A stretch of DNA of 64,000 bases, from assembly GCA_025060195.1 (NCBI GenBank), contig JANXCQ010000017.1, forward strand, positions 1 through 64,000, in the 5' to 3' direction. Positions 1 to 9,545 of the stretch are shown one piece after another. The stretch's first letter is position 1, and every line of letters begins with the position of its first letter. This stretch comes from Gemmatales bacterium. GTDB taxonomy: Bacteria; Planctomycetota; Planctomycetia; Gemmatales; HRBIN36. A model generated the notes under the pieces. That model saw only the letters and a program-made list of their open reading frames with translations, searched no databases and was not told the origin of the DNA. Made by a program: the position numbers and the translations under genes.

Positions 1-640
1 TTTATTGTCCTCGCAAGTGTTGCCTTCCAGGGTGGGATGAGCTAGGCCGGAAACCGCGATGCCGTGCCAAGCGTTATTGCGACAGGTATTGTTGCGGGCC
101 GTGCCGCCTGCATTTTCGAAGTAGGCGATACCGCATTCGTTATTGTTCTCGCAAGTATTGCCTTCGAGGGTGGGCTGAGCTTGGCCGGAAGCCGCAATCC
201 CGTGCAACGCGTTATTGCGGCAGGTATTATTGCGGGCCGTGCAACTCGCCTTCTCCCAAAACAGAATGCCCGATTTGCCGTTACTTTCGCAGACATTGTC
301 CTCTAAAACAGGGTTGCAGCTGCCGCCGACCTGAATGCCATGAAACTCCTGATTGCCGCGGCACAGATTCTTGCGGGCCGTGCCGCTCGCATTGTGGAAG
401 TAAGCGATACCGTTTCCTCTGTTCTTTTCACAAGTGTTGCCTTCGAGGGTGGGCTGGGCTTGGCCTTGCACGGCAATGCCGTGAAAGCCATTGTAGCGAC
501 AAGTGTTGTTACGGGCTGTACCACTTGCTTCGCCGGAGCAAGCGATGCCCGAGACCGAGTTGTTTTCACAAACGTTCTTTTCCAGCACCAGTTGCGCTCG
601 GTCGCTGACGTGGATTCCATGGAGGGCATTCTCATCACAA
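1..640 (-). repeat. Tandem about 138-bp coding repeats (46-residue beta-helix double coils)
   Basis: The kinase tail repeats a 46-residue unit made of two 23-residue coils, roughly GNTCENN...GIAYFENAGGTAR followed by NNTCRNN..HGIAVSGQAQPTLE. At least four units are visible, and the array runs off the window edge. Conservation is clear at DNA level too. Each coil places a Cys and one or two Asn at the same position, so the folded helix should carry a stacked Cys/Asn ladder. One unit has an extra residue (47). Confidence 0.85.
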
Positions 641-2715
641 ATGCAGCCGATCATTTGCCCGCGTGCGGCTCCCGAGAAGAAAATGCCGCAACCGCTTTGA
701 GGTGGTTGGGCCCTCTCCTCCAACGAGCCACCGGTAAATCGGCAGTTACGGATGACTATTTCCCCACCCGTAACCACCACTACGTTGGCCCGAGCTATAC
801 CGACATGCTCGATGGTCAAATCCTCCAGTACCCACGGTCCTTCTCCCCGGAATTCGATGGCAAATAAGGCTTGCGCCGAGACTAAATGCGTTACGCGAAG
901 TCCTGCGCCCCGGATGGTCAGGGGTTGGTGCACGATAATACATTCTTGGAGCGTGAACCGCCCGGGCGCCACGACGATGACGTCTCCAGGTCGAGCTAAT
1001 TCAACCGCTCGTTCCAGGGTGAGTCGGGCAAAGTCCACATGCCAGGTGGTTGGAGCACGCGGTGAACTGCTTGCTGGCTCGGGTTTGCGAACGCCAGGGT
1101 CGGAGACATGCGGTGGTTCCTCTGACGCTTTGCTCGGTTTGCTACCGGCATTTTCAAGGCTATGCTCGGCATTGTTTGGCGGGGTCGTTACTGGTGCTGA
1201 GGCTAATTCCGACTGGCCATCTTTAAGACCTCCACCCGCTAAGAAAAGAGCCAGGAAAATCAAACACAGGCATAGCAAACCTGTTAGTATTCCACCCCAA
1301 AGGACTAAAGGTTTTCCGAACAGGCGTTTCCGCGGCCCCAAAGCAGGTGGCGGAACAGACTCGTATGGCGGCCGCCGCTCGTCGGGATGTGTGCCATTAG
1401 CTGGCAGTGGGAATTGCGTTATAGGCTTGGGAGAAACGGTCTCGGTGGGACTTGCAGCATGCTGGGAGGCGGGCGTGGACTCCTGGAAATTTGTGCTCGC
1501 GCCGTGGGCCCTCGATTGCACCTGGTCGTTAACAGAACTCACAGTAGTTCCCGTCGCCTGCGGATTTGAAGAAAGGCCGGAAGGTAGAGGCGGCGGTTTC
1601 GGGTATGTAACTTTTGGATTCGTAACCACTCGCATGCAAAACGGGCACGATACAAGAGACATGCCTCCGCTCGTCCGCCAAGACTTGCCACAGTGTGGAC
1701 AAGTCTGCACAGTGGCATCAGACTGCTTCGTCGGACCGGCAGGAATCTTAGCGACTGGTTCAGGCGTGTTCTGGACAGAGGGAGCCGGTGAATCATGAAT
1801 GTGGGGTGTGCGCGACTGATTACCCAAGGCGGCAGGTACGCTCGTAGATATCAATCCCAAGCGCACAGCGCGGGCAAACTCCATGCAACTGGCAAATCGC
1901 TGCGCAGGGTCGCGCGCCAAACCACGTGCCACCGCGTCGGCTACGCCCACAGGAGCGCCACATAACACGTCTAAGCGCTCAGGTTCCGGACCGGTCAAGA
2001 TGAGCTTGACCAGTGCAGGCAAGGAATCGGCAGAATAGGGCCGCTGACCCGACAAGGCTTCATATACGATCGTGGCCAAGGCATACTGGTCGGCCCGACC
2101 ATCGTAGGTTTGGCCAAGGAGCACTTCCGGGGCAATATAGGGCGGGGTACCTAAGGCGGTGCCCGCTTGTGTTAGCTGAGTGTGGGCTTCGACCTCTGAG
2201 CCTTCCTGAACTTTGATCGCACCCAAATCTGACAAGTAGGCTACGTCCTTGTCGTCGAACAAGATGTTGCCTGGTTTCACATCGCGATGAATGACTTTCC
2301 GACTATGCAGGTAATCCAGAGCCGACGCAATTTGTTCCAGCCACGGGAATAACTCGATGGGCTCGCAGCGGTCTTGCACTTCCAGGCGTTCCCGCAAGCG
2401 CTGGCGGAGACTTCCGCCGGGCAAAAACTGCATGACCAGAAACGGAATGCGATTGTGCTCCCCGATGTCCAGGACCGGCACAAGGTGCGGATGGCGCAAC
2501 TGGGCCAGCGCTTTCATCTCCCGCTGAAACCGCTTGAAAAACTGCGGGTCTTCTAACAGAGCAATCCGCGGCGTCTTGAGCGCCACCACTTGGCCCCGAA
2601 CGCGGTCGAGGGCACGATACACTGTGCCCATGCCCCCCTCGCCCAACTTGGCTTCGATATAGTACCGACCCTCGCCGACCGTTTGGCCGACCCAGTTCAG
2701 TACCAGCTTGGGCAT
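1..2715 (-). CDS. Ser/Thr protein kinase with zinc ribbon, one TM helix and beta-helix repeats (C-terminus cut by window edge)
   Basis: The frame is open from the ATG at 2715 to base 1, about 905 residues with no stop, so the C-terminus lies outside the window. Residues 1-280 form a Hanks-type kinase: glycine loop GEGGMGTVY (25-33), Lys47, catalytic HRDVKPGN at 143-150 and APE. The magnesium motif reads DLG (Asp163), not DFG. Near 336-358 a CPHC...CPFC pair forms a zinc ribbon. A Pro/Ser-rich linker leads to one strong transmembrane helix at about 470-495. From about 535 a right-handed parallel beta-helix begins, and its last part is very regular tandem repeats. Inferred topology: kinase in the cytoplasm, beta-helix outside the inner membrane as a sensor or binding domain. 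It is probably the last gene of a comEC, GT-C, kinase run (57 bp gap). The kinase call is secure; the target and ligand are unknown. Confidence 0.93.
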   Translation of the reverse strand, partial: MPKLVLNWVGQTVGEGRYYIEAKLGEGGMGTVYRALDRVRGQVVALKTPRIALLEDPQFFKRFQREMKALAQLRHPHLVPVLDIGEHNRIPFLVMQFLPGGSLRQRLRERLEVQDRCEPIELFPWLEQIASALDYLHSRKVIHRDVKPGNILFDDKDVAYLSDLGAIKVQEGSEVEAHTQLTQAGTALGTPPYIAPEVLLGQTYDGRADQYALATIVYEALSGQRPYSADSLPALVKLILTGPEPERLDVLCGAPVGVADAVARGLARDPAQRFASCMEFARAVRLGLISTSVPAALGNQSRTPHIHDSPAPSVQNTPEPVAKIPAGPTKQSDATVQTCPHCGKSWRTSGGMSLVSCPFCMRVVTNPKVTYPKPPPLPSGLSSNPQATGTTVSSVNDQVQSRAHGASTNFQESTPASQHAASPTETVSPKPITQFPLPANGTHPDERRPPYESVPPPALGPRKRLFGKPLVLWGGILTGLLCLCLIFLALFLAGGGLKDGQSELASAPVTTPPNNAEHSLENAGSKPSKASEEPPHVSDPGVRKPEPASSSPRAPTTWHVDFARLTLERAVELARPGDVIVVAPGRFTLQECIIVHQPLTIRGAGLRVTHLVSAQALFAIEFRGEGPWVLEDLTIEHVGIARANVVVVTGGEIVIRNCRFTGGSLEERAQPPQSGCGIFFSGAARGQMIGCICDENALHGIHVSDRAQLVLEKNVCENNSVSGIACSGEASGTARNNTCRYNGFHGIAVQGQAQPTLEGNTCEKNRGNGIAYFHNASGTARKNLCRGNQEFHGIQVGGSCNPVLEDNVCESNGKSGILFWEKASCTARNNTCRNNALHGIAASGQAQPTLEGNTCENNNECGIAYFENAGGTARNNTCRNNAWHGIAVSGLAHPTLEGNTCEDNK

Positions 2716-2772
2716 GACCTGTCTCTCCTGCAGCTATAATTTCATCCTAACACGCCTTCTTCCACTTAGCAA

Positions 2773-4599
2773 CTAAACATGGGCGCCAAAGGGGCTGCGG
2801 ATAAGCTTCAGGCGAGCCGCAAGATATTCCGCCATTAACATCAGGTAAAACGGGGCGTATTCCAGCCAGACCCAAACCTGGTGGAAAAACAAATAACCCG
2901 GCAGCCCGGTGTCCCACACACCCCGCGACGCCGTCGGATAGTGGTATACAAACCAGAAGTAGAGATAATACTGCCCTAACAGGCCGACTAACAGATACCA
3001 GGCCGATTGTCGCGCCCATACCATCCAGGGTAACGCCCAGAGCCAGTACCAGGGATTCCCCGTAGGCACTAGTAGGAACAGCCACGCCAGCGCATAAAAC
3101 GTTGCCCGGAGCCAAATGCCGTCGGGGTGTTCGGCAAACGGCCTTTCAGCATCGCGTCGGTTGGGCGAGCGGCAAGCAGCGAGTTGCGCGGGCGAATCCG
3201 CACGCCATGCTCGGCAGGTCAATGTCGTGATGAGGAAAAGATATATCACCGCATGCAGAGCGTACGCGAATACGAACTGAGGACTCACGGGCAGTAAGCC
3301 GAAACGTTGGATTTCCGCGGCGGCGGTGCTGCCGGCCAGTGCGCACCACAACGTCAGCGCTTGCATGTGTTCTTCGGGACTGCCCGTGGCACGTCGTCGC
3401 GGCCAGCCGGGCCAAGTCGTCAGTTGATTCTGCCACGCTTCAGGCAGCAGCCAGCCGATGCTGGTCTTGGTCCATTCGAACAAAAAATCGTTCATTTCCC
3501 ATTCGCGCAGGAAGATGGCCAGGCCCGTCGCTGCAGAACGAGTGTCAGGCTGAACCCACCATACTGACAATGCGATGGCAATCATGCCTAGGGCGAAGAA
3601 GCGAACGAGCGCCGTTGGGCCCCCGCGTCGAGTGAGCCAGCCAAATAGCAACGGGCTCAACGCCAATGGATACACCTTGGACAGCACTGCAAGCGCCCAC
3701 GTGCATCCTGCCCAAGCCCAACGCTGACGTACCAGGAGCCACCACGACAAGGTGCAACAAAACACCGCCACGCTTTCGACGTGTCCCGAATTGGCCACCT
3801 CTTTCAGCACCAACGGACACCAGGCGTAGACTACACACCAACTCATGGGCCAACCTATGTGTCGCAACACGAGTAGAAGCACGGCAAGCGTGCCCAGGTC
3901 GAAGCCGACCAGGACGGTTTTCAGCATGATGACGCGCTCCATGACCGACCACGAGTCCGGGCACAGCAATGCGACCAGCGCGAACACCGCTTGTGCAACG
4001 GGCGGATAGGTGGTGGGCATCTGCCCGTGATGAGCGAGGGCGTAGTAAAAGAGTTGGCGATTATGCGCCAAGTCTTCTCGAACAATGTGGGAAAACCGTA
4101 AGAGCACATCGTCCTGGGGAATAACGCCGCCTCGCTGATGTTCGAGGTAAGCTTGAGTTAAACGCTCTGCAAGTTCGGCGGGCGTGTAGCTATACGGGTT
4201 GATGCCGTTGACTGTCAGCAGTCCATCCCACAGATAGCGGTACAGGTCGGCCTCTTGGATTGGGCGCGTCGGGATGAGCACCATGCGATACGCCACCGCG
4301 AACAAGAGCACCACCCCTAAGGGCCACAACTCAGCGCTCGGCGAAGAACCCGCAGTCGGCCGCACCCGCCCAAACACGATGTAGCATGCCGCACACCAAG
4401 ATAGCCAAGCCGCTGCCAACACTGCCACCACCTGAACAATGGGCCGCTCGGTATGGCCCTGACCGAAAACGAACTGTTGCGACAAATAGGCAAGAATCAC
4501 GTAATTGACCAACCCACCCCCGCCCCAAACAAGCAACCAGCGGATTAGTCCGCTTCGCTCTTCCACAGCAGTGGGCGATTGCAGCATGCTCCCTTTCAT
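2773..4599 (-). CDS. GT-C superfamily integral membrane glycosyltransferase (GT87 / mannosyltransferase-like)
   Basis: The 608-residue protein has about ten or more hydrophobic segments. Its first periplasmic loop has acidic and aromatic features typical of polyprenyl-phosphate-sugar-dependent GT-C enzymes: EADLYRYLWDG near residue 115, then NPYSYTP, then TYPPVAQ near 195. Such enzymes move a sugar from a lipid carrier to a glycan or protein on the outer face of the membrane. The exact donor and acceptor cannot be read from the sequence. It lies 45 bp after comEC and 57 bp before the kinase on the same strand, so the three are probably co-transcribed. The start ATG is preceded by a purine-rich AGAAAGAAAA tract. 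Confidence 0.8.
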   Translation of the reverse strand: MKGSMLQSPTAVEERSGLIRWLLVWGGGGLVNYVILAYLSQQFVFGQGHTERPIVQVVAVLAAAWLSWCAACYIVFGRVRPTAGSSPSAELWPLGVVLLFAVAYRMVLIPTRPIQEADLYRYLWDGLLTVNGINPYSYTPAELAERLTQAYLEHQRGGVIPQDDVLLRFSHIVREDLAHNRQLFYYALAHHGQMPTTYPPVAQAVFALVALLCPDSWSVMERVIMLKTVLVGFDLGTLAVLLLVLRHIGWPMSWCVVYAWCPLVLKEVANSGHVESVAVFCCTLSWWLLVRQRWAWAGCTWALAVLSKVYPLALSPLLFGWLTRRGGPTALVRFFALGMIAIALSVWWVQPDTRSAATGLAIFLREWEMNDFLFEWTKTSIGWLLPEAWQNQLTTWPGWPRRRATGSPEEHMQALTLWCALAGSTAAAEIQRFGLLPVSPQFVFAYALHAVIYLFLITTLTCRAWRADSPAQLAACRSPNRRDAERPFAEHPDGIWLRATFYALAWLFLLVPTGNPWYWLWALPWMVWARQSAWYLLVGLLGQYYLYFWFVYHYPTASRGVWDTGLPGYLFFHQVWVWLEYAPFYLMLMAEYLAARLKLIRSPFGAHV

Positions 4600-4644
4600 T
4601 GATTTTTCTTTCTAAGCCGGCATAAGGTTTACGGTGTTTCGCCC

Positions 4645-7317
4645 CTAACGTTGCCAAGACTTGTGCGTGCGGTGCGTTTGTGCACGTATTCCCTGACGGT
4701 TGATGGCGACAAGCACAGCTCCCTCGTACCAGGTTTCCCACACTGTCGCTCCGATAGCTTCGTAAACTTCCCGTGCTGGTCTGTCCTGCCGAGCACAGCC
4801 GATAATCACTAATCCGGGTCGGCATGTTTCCGCCCAAGTGCGGGTGTTGGAGGCTGCCGCACCGTGATGCGGCGCCCACATCACGTCTATGTTCTTAGGA
4901 AGTTTCCCCAGCACCTGAGCGAGTCCCGGTTCTTCCAGGTCGCCGCTGAGCAGCACGTTCCGTTCCGCGTAGCGTAAAAGCAGTACCAGACTGCGGGCGT
5001 TCTCGGAGCCGCACAATCCCTCGCTCGGCGGGTGTAGGACCTCCACAGTTACCTGCTTATCTCGCATTACTTGTCCTACTTGCGCTCCGGAATCTGGGGC
5101 TCGCTCTGGAAACTCGTGAGCAATATGCGGAGCTAGTCGGTCCATTAGCGTCGTAGCGCAGGCAGTGTTGTCCAGGCTGTATACAGGCACGCCGTGCTTG
5201 TGCACCGCCTTGCGTAGTAGCAGCGTCGCCGGACTATCTTTCTGCCAGAAACTGGGATTAACGTAAACCGCACCGACGCGGAACAGCTCTATGAGCCGCG
5301 GCAGACCATTGTAATGGTCGAGGTCGCAGTGCGACAAAACTACCCCGTCGAGTTTGCGATGACCACGACTCCATAGATAGGGTGCGATGACGCGATCTGT
5401 GATGTCAGGTCCTTGTAGAGACCCCGCATCGTAAAGCCAAACACGGCCATCTGGAGTTTCTACCACCACACAACAACCGTGCCCAACCTCGAGAAACGCT
5501 AACTCTAGACCGCGTTCGCTCTGCGGAACAAGCGAGACAACGTATCCGAAAAGACCCCATACCAGCGCGAAGCCCCAGACGCGGCGCCACGTGGATAGCC
5601 AACCGGGTAATAGTAGCCACGCCAAGATTGGTAAATAGAATCCGACGAGCCACCAACCCGCAGGCCCCGGTGTGTAGATATAGGCGCCGGGGACTTGTTC
5701 TCCGCAGGCCAGTAGTGTCTCCGTAATCCGTAACGGCCAGGTTACTGTCCAAGCCAAGACGTCAGCTAATCCTGGAATCCAGCCACCGATCAAAAAGGCC
5801 ATTCCGCATATCAAGGCCACCGAAGCAAACGGCACAACGACGGGCGTCATCCATATACTCGAGGGCGTTACTAGATGCACTCGACTTGCTAACCAGGGCG
5901 TCAACACCAGCCAAATTACTGCACCTACCAGCAGACTTGTGCCGAGCCAGGACACACAAGCTCGCTTGAGTAGCCGATAGAAGCTGGTAGGTTCGAGGCG
6001 GTCGAGCGGATGTTCGCGCTGAAGCCAGGCACTCAACGGCGGCGCTGCCACATATAACACTAAGGCCGACAAAAACGATAATTGACACCCCAAGTCAAAC
6101 CAATCGCGGGGATCCCATACGCCGAGGATCAGCCAGGCCAGTGCTAGGAAATTGACGGCCTCTGTGGGTCGGTGCCACCGCAAGGCCAAACACCAACACG
6201 TGACCATGACTGCCGCCCGCACCGTGGCCGGCCGAGCCCCTGTCAAACCAGCGTAACACCACACGAGCGCGATTAATCCCCACGCCAGCCGACGTCGCGT
6301 CAGCTTTAGCAGCCGACCTACCCCCAACACGAACCCGCATAAGATGACTAAATGTTGGCCCGAAATCGCCAGGACGTGAATTACACCTGTCCGTTGGTAG
6401 CGCCATAAATGCTCCGGTTCAAGCTGCGTCATATCACCTAGTAACAATGCCTGGGCCAAGCCGCTTACGTCGGCTGGTAGCGCCTCTCGCAGCCTCTGCT
6501 GCAAGCCGTCTTGGAGCCTCGCAAGGTGGGCTGTCAGTTCATACCAGGGCGCTCTGAGTAATAAGCGACAATTGTCCTGAACTGCACGCACGAAAAAGCG
6601 TGCGCCGATACCCCGAGCATGATCCGAAAAACCTGCGTGATCCTCACCAGGATTGCCTGGCGGTAGAACTGCCACCAACTCGCCAAACGCTTCAATACGA
6701 TCGCCCGCGGCCAACTGGGGCACTGATTCCCGGAACGTAACACGAAGCATGCCGCGGCACGGTCGCCAATCTCCTCTGATTAAGACGGCTTCCGCTCGGG
6801 CCAGACCAGTCGTGTGTCCCTGACTCGTCCATGGCCGTAATGGTTCCTCACGTGCGGGAACATGACACAACTCCAAGACTTTCATTCGCATCCGAGTCCA
6901 AGTTCCCTGAGGTGGGGCAATGTGGCGGACATCGTCAGAGGAGGGCCTGGTGCGGGCCAGGAACCACATGGTGCCCGCTAACAAACACATGCCGATTAAC
7001 AGCCATACTTTAGCTCCTCCAGACTTTTCGCCGCGCTTCAACAATGCCACAATTAGCAGAGCGATTCCGAGCAACATGCAATCAGCTTCACTCAACACTT
7101 CCCATCGTGCCAACATCACGCCAACAGTGAAACTTGCCGCTACGGGCAGGATCGGCCGCGATGTAATCGTGGCCTGCCAGGTCAGCCTCAAAGTATGCGC
7201 CCATTGAAGTAAATATTTTCGGCCAAGGCGATACAGTTGCTTCAGGTACGCCCAAAGCTGCTCACGGCGACTGGCAGGTGTTATCGATGCCGAGTAGAAA
7301 GCTTGGATGCCATGCAT
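4645..7317 (-). CDS. comEC: ComEC/Rec2 family DNA internalization channel
   Basis: The 890-residue protein has the usual three parts. The N-terminal membrane helices and a DUF4131-like/OB region occupy about 50-260. The competence domain follows, with the hallmark HVLAISGQHLVILCG at about 314-328 and many helices to about 600. A C-terminal metallo-beta-lactamase domain carries SHCDLDHYNG near 660-670, LLSGDLEE, and WAPHHGA. In competent bacteria ComEC moves single-stranded DNA across the inner membrane, and the MBL domain is thought to act as a nuclease. The MBL metal-site residues look intact. No other competence gene is adjacent, although a prepilin peptidase lies 14 kb away. It is the first gene of the likely comEC, GT-C, kinase operon and is divergent from 7533. 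Confidence 0.93.
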   Translation of the reverse strand: MHGIQAFYSASITPASRREQLWAYLKQLYRLGRKYLLQWAHTLRLTWQATITSRPILPVAASFTVGVMLARWEVLSEADCMLLGIALLIVALLKRGEKSGGAKVWLLIGMCLLAGTMWFLARTRPSSDDVRHIAPPQGTWTRMRMKVLELCHVPAREEPLRPWTSQGHTTGLARAEAVLIRGDWRPCRGMLRVTFRESVPQLAAGDRIEAFGELVAVLPPGNPGEDHAGFSDHARGIGARFFVRAVQDNCRLLLRAPWYELTAHLARLQDGLQQRLREALPADVSGLAQALLLGDMTQLEPEHLWRYQRTGVIHVLAISGQHLVILCGFVLGVGRLLKLTRRRLAWGLIALVWCYAGLTGARPATVRAAVMVTCWCLALRWHRPTEAVNFLALAWLILGVWDPRDWFDLGCQLSFLSALVLYVAAPPLSAWLQREHPLDRLEPTSFYRLLKRACVSWLGTSLLVGAVIWLVLTPWLASRVHLVTPSSIWMTPVVVPFASVALICGMAFLIGGWIPGLADVLAWTVTWPLRITETLLACGEQVPGAYIYTPGPAGWWLVGFYLPILAWLLLPGWLSTWRRVWGFALVWGLFGYVVSLVPQSERGLELAFLEVGHGCCVVVETPDGRVWLYDAGSLQGPDITDRVIAPYLWSRGHRKLDGVVLSHCDLDHYNGLPRLIELFRVGAVYVNPSFWQKDSPATLLLRKAVHKHGVPVYSLDNTACATTLMDRLAPHIAHEFPERAPDSGAQVGQVMRDKQVTVEVLHPPSEGLCGSENARSLVLLLRYAERNVLLSGDLEEPGLAQVLGKLPKNIDVMWAPHHGAAASNTRTWAETCRPGLVIIGCARQDRPAREVYEAIGATVWETWYEGAVLVAINRQGIRAQTHRTHKSWQR

Positions 7318-7532
7318 GATCAGCCCCGTTCTGGTGCTCCTGAGCTTCTCAAGTCAGCCCCGCTCACGTTTAGAGCGCTAACACGGATTTCGCATCCCGC
7401 CATTTGTGTGGCTCCAGCTGCGCATGGGTCTTAATATCCAGAATGGGTGTCACTTGCTAGAAAAAGGCTGCCGGTTCTGCGGAAACTTTGCCGCCCAATT
7501 TTTCTGCCACCCACGCGTAGGAATCTTCACCC

Positions 7533-8651
7533 ATGTGGGAAATCAGCCCAGACAACGCGCGGGATTATTTGCGTACGCTTGGCCTTTTGGCCGACGAAAT
7601 TGTTAGTGTGGAACCTCTCGGTTGGGGCGTTTCCAACCTGGTACTTCGGGTGCGTACCAAACAGCGCTGGTATGTGCTCAAACAATCCCGTCCGCAATTG
7701 CGCACCAAAGAGCTTTGGCTCAGCGACCCTGAACGCATTTTCCGCGAAGCCCAAGCGCTCCAAGCACTCGCACCGCTCCTACCCGCGGGAGTGGTGCCCC
7801 AGGTTGTACACGTGGATCGCGACAATTATTGCCTCCTGCTAGAACATGCTCCGCCCCAGGCAGCTGTTTGGAAAGGCGAACTTCTCGCGGGCAGAATCAA
7901 CCCAGCCGTCGCCACGTTTGCGGGCTACGTGCTAGGACGTATTCACGAGGCAACACATGGCCATCCTCACTGGCAACAGGCCTTCGCCGATCGGCGCTTC
8001 TTCTGGCAACTGCGCACTGAACCGTTTTACCTCCGCCTGATGCCACGTCACCCCGAGATCGCAGAAGCTCTTCGCAACCTGGTACAACGCCTCGACCACC
8101 ACAGCCAAGCCATCTGCCACGGCGATTTCACCCCGAAAAACTTCCTCGTCTGGCCCGATCGCAACGACGGCTTCTTCACTCTAGTGGACTATGAAGTGGT
8201 CTGCTTCGGCGACCCAGCCTTCGACCTCGGATTATTCCTGGCCCATTTGTTACTCAAAGCCATACGCCTTGCCTATCCAGTAACAAAACACTGGCACGTG
8301 CCCACCCTCGCAACTTCCGTGCACGGTTCACTTTCACCCGCTCCATTCAGTGCCCCTTCGTGGACCGAGCAGATGCTCCTCTTGACACACCAATTCTGGA
8401 ACAGTTACCGCCAACATGCTCCTAGCGTCTGTACCTCAGAACACGAGCACTGGTCGCGCCTCCATTGCGGTGCCTGTATGCTAGCGCGGATAGACGGCAC
8501 CAGCCCCGTAGATTACCTCCCCGACGAACCGCTGCGCCAACTGGTACGCCGCCTCGCTAAATCCTTGTTACTTATTCCGACCGCATCCTGGGACGAGGTA
8601 ATCCTCCGTTTCCAAGCAGCACTCCGCGAACCGGCGAGGCCCGAAACGTAA
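7533..8651 (+). CDS. Aminoglycoside-phosphotransferase-fold (APH) small-molecule kinase
   Basis: The 372-residue protein has the two-lobed APH fold. An N-lobe lysine lies in WYVLKQSRP near 50. The catalytic loop CHGDFTPKNFL lies near 195, and the magnesium motif DYEVVCFGDPAFDLG near 215. Such enzymes phosphorylate hydroxyl groups of small molecules such as choline, homoserine, methylthioribose, sugars or antibiotics. The substrate cannot be named here. It does not show methylthioribose kinase hallmarks, and nothing links it to resistance. It diverges from comEC across 215 bp. An AGGA element lies about 11 nt before the ATG. Confidence 0.8.
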   Translation: MWEISPDNARDYLRTLGLLADEIVSVEPLGWGVSNLVLRVRTKQRWYVLKQSRPQLRTKELWLSDPERIFREAQALQALAPLLPAGVVPQVVHVDRDNYCLLLEHAPPQAAVWKGELLAGRINPAVATFAGYVLGRIHEATHGHPHWQQAFADRRFFWQLRTEPFYLRLMPRHPEIAEALRNLVQRLDHHSQAICHGDFTPKNFLVWPDRNDGFFTLVDYEVVCFGDPAFDLGLFLAHLLLKAIRLAYPVTKHWHVPTLATSVHGSLSPAPFSAPSWTEQMLLLTHQFWNSYRQHAPSVCTSEHEHWSRLHCGACMLARIDGTSPVDYLPDEPLRQLVRRLAKSLLLIPTASWDEVILRFQAALREPARPET

Positions 8652-8735
8652 GCCTCTCCATTCAGAGCAAGCCCGTTCTTCCCGAGAGGAAAGTACGCCT
8701 GAAGATCAACATGGTTATCCGCCTTGTCCGCTTGC

Positions 8736-9545
8736 TTAGTCCGTGGCAATGGACGCTTCGGGCTGGCTACTTTCCTCGACAAAGACAGTTACGCACGACA
8801 CGTTATCCTTACTCTCGCAATCCAAAGCCAACTTCACCAAAGCCTCGGCGCAACTCTGCGGATCTTCCGACTGAGCCACCACTTCACACAGCCTGCTATC
8901 ATCCACTACTCCGGTAAGTCCATCGGTACACAGCAAGAAGCGATCCCCGGGCCGTAGATAGATGACCTTTACCTCGGGCCCATCTCTCACCTCCTGCGTA
9001 CCTAGATATTTCCACAACCGATTGCGGAAGCGGTGCACCCGCGCTTCCTCCTGGGAAATTACTCCTGCCTCTACCAACGCCTGGGCAATGGAGTGATCCA
9101 CAGTCAACTGCTCTATCTTCCGATCCCGCACCAGATACGCCCGACTGTCGCCCAGCCAACTGATATACAAACAATCATCGCGGAACTGTGGCAGCCATGC
9201 CGCTAACACAATCGTCGTTCCCATGTTACTGAACTCGCGGTCATACTCCCCCATCTCAATGATTTCCTCGTTAGCCCGCAACGTTGCCTGACGAATCAGT
9301 TCTTTCACTTGTTTATCATTGTGCACATTCCGGTAATGCTCCCGCAGCTCCCGCCAAATTATCTCATTCGCCATCTGACTGGCCTTCTCCCCTGCCAACT
9401 GCCCGCCCATGCCGTCGGCGACTAAACACACCAACAAGTGCCAGCACCCTCCGTCCGTCAACCCATGGACGGCCACGTTGTCCTCATTATTCTCCCGATA
9501 ATTGCCGATATCGCTTTTTTGTCCGACGTGCAATTTGAAAGACAT
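8736..9545 (-). CDS. PP2C-family protein Ser/Thr phosphatase (PrpC/Stp type)
   Basis: The 269-residue protein shows the PP2C motifs in order: RENNEDN at 17-23, VADGMGGQLAGE near 43, LGDSRAYLV near 130, DHS near 150, LLCTDGLTG near 205, and SKDNVSCVTVFV near the C-terminus. The aspartates that hold the two metal ions are present. There is no transmembrane segment, so it acts in the cytoplasm. Bacterial members reverse phosphorylation by Hanks-type kinases. One such kinase lies at 1-2715, but in a separate transcription unit and with three genes between, so pairing is only a suggestion. Confidence 0.93.
   Translation of the reverse strand: MSFKLHVGQKSDIGNYRENNEDNVAVHGLTDGGCWHLLVCLVADGMGGQLAGEKASQMANEIIWRELREHYRNVHNDKQVKELIRQATLRANEEIIEMGEYDREFSNMGTTIVLAAWLPQFRDDCLYISWLGDSRAYLVRDRKIEQLTVDHSIAQALVEAGVISQEEARVHRFRNRLWKYLGTQEVRDGPEVKVIYLRPGDRFLLCTDGLTGVVDDSRLCEVVAQSEDPQSCAEALVKLALDCESKDNVSCVTVFVEESSQPEASIATD

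Noticed and set aside
1..640. CRISPR-like array of repeats
   Set aside because: The repeats are about 138 bp, coding and in frame, with no unique spacers of fixed length; they encode beta-helix coils.
64..1798. Several plus-strand open frames (for example 752-1798)
   Set aside because: They are shadows of the minus-strand kinase, whose frame is open throughout and matches known domains.
7533..8651. Antibiotic resistance gene (aminoglycoside phosphotransferase)
   Set aside because: The fold is shared by many metabolic kinases; nothing in the sequence or context points to resistance.
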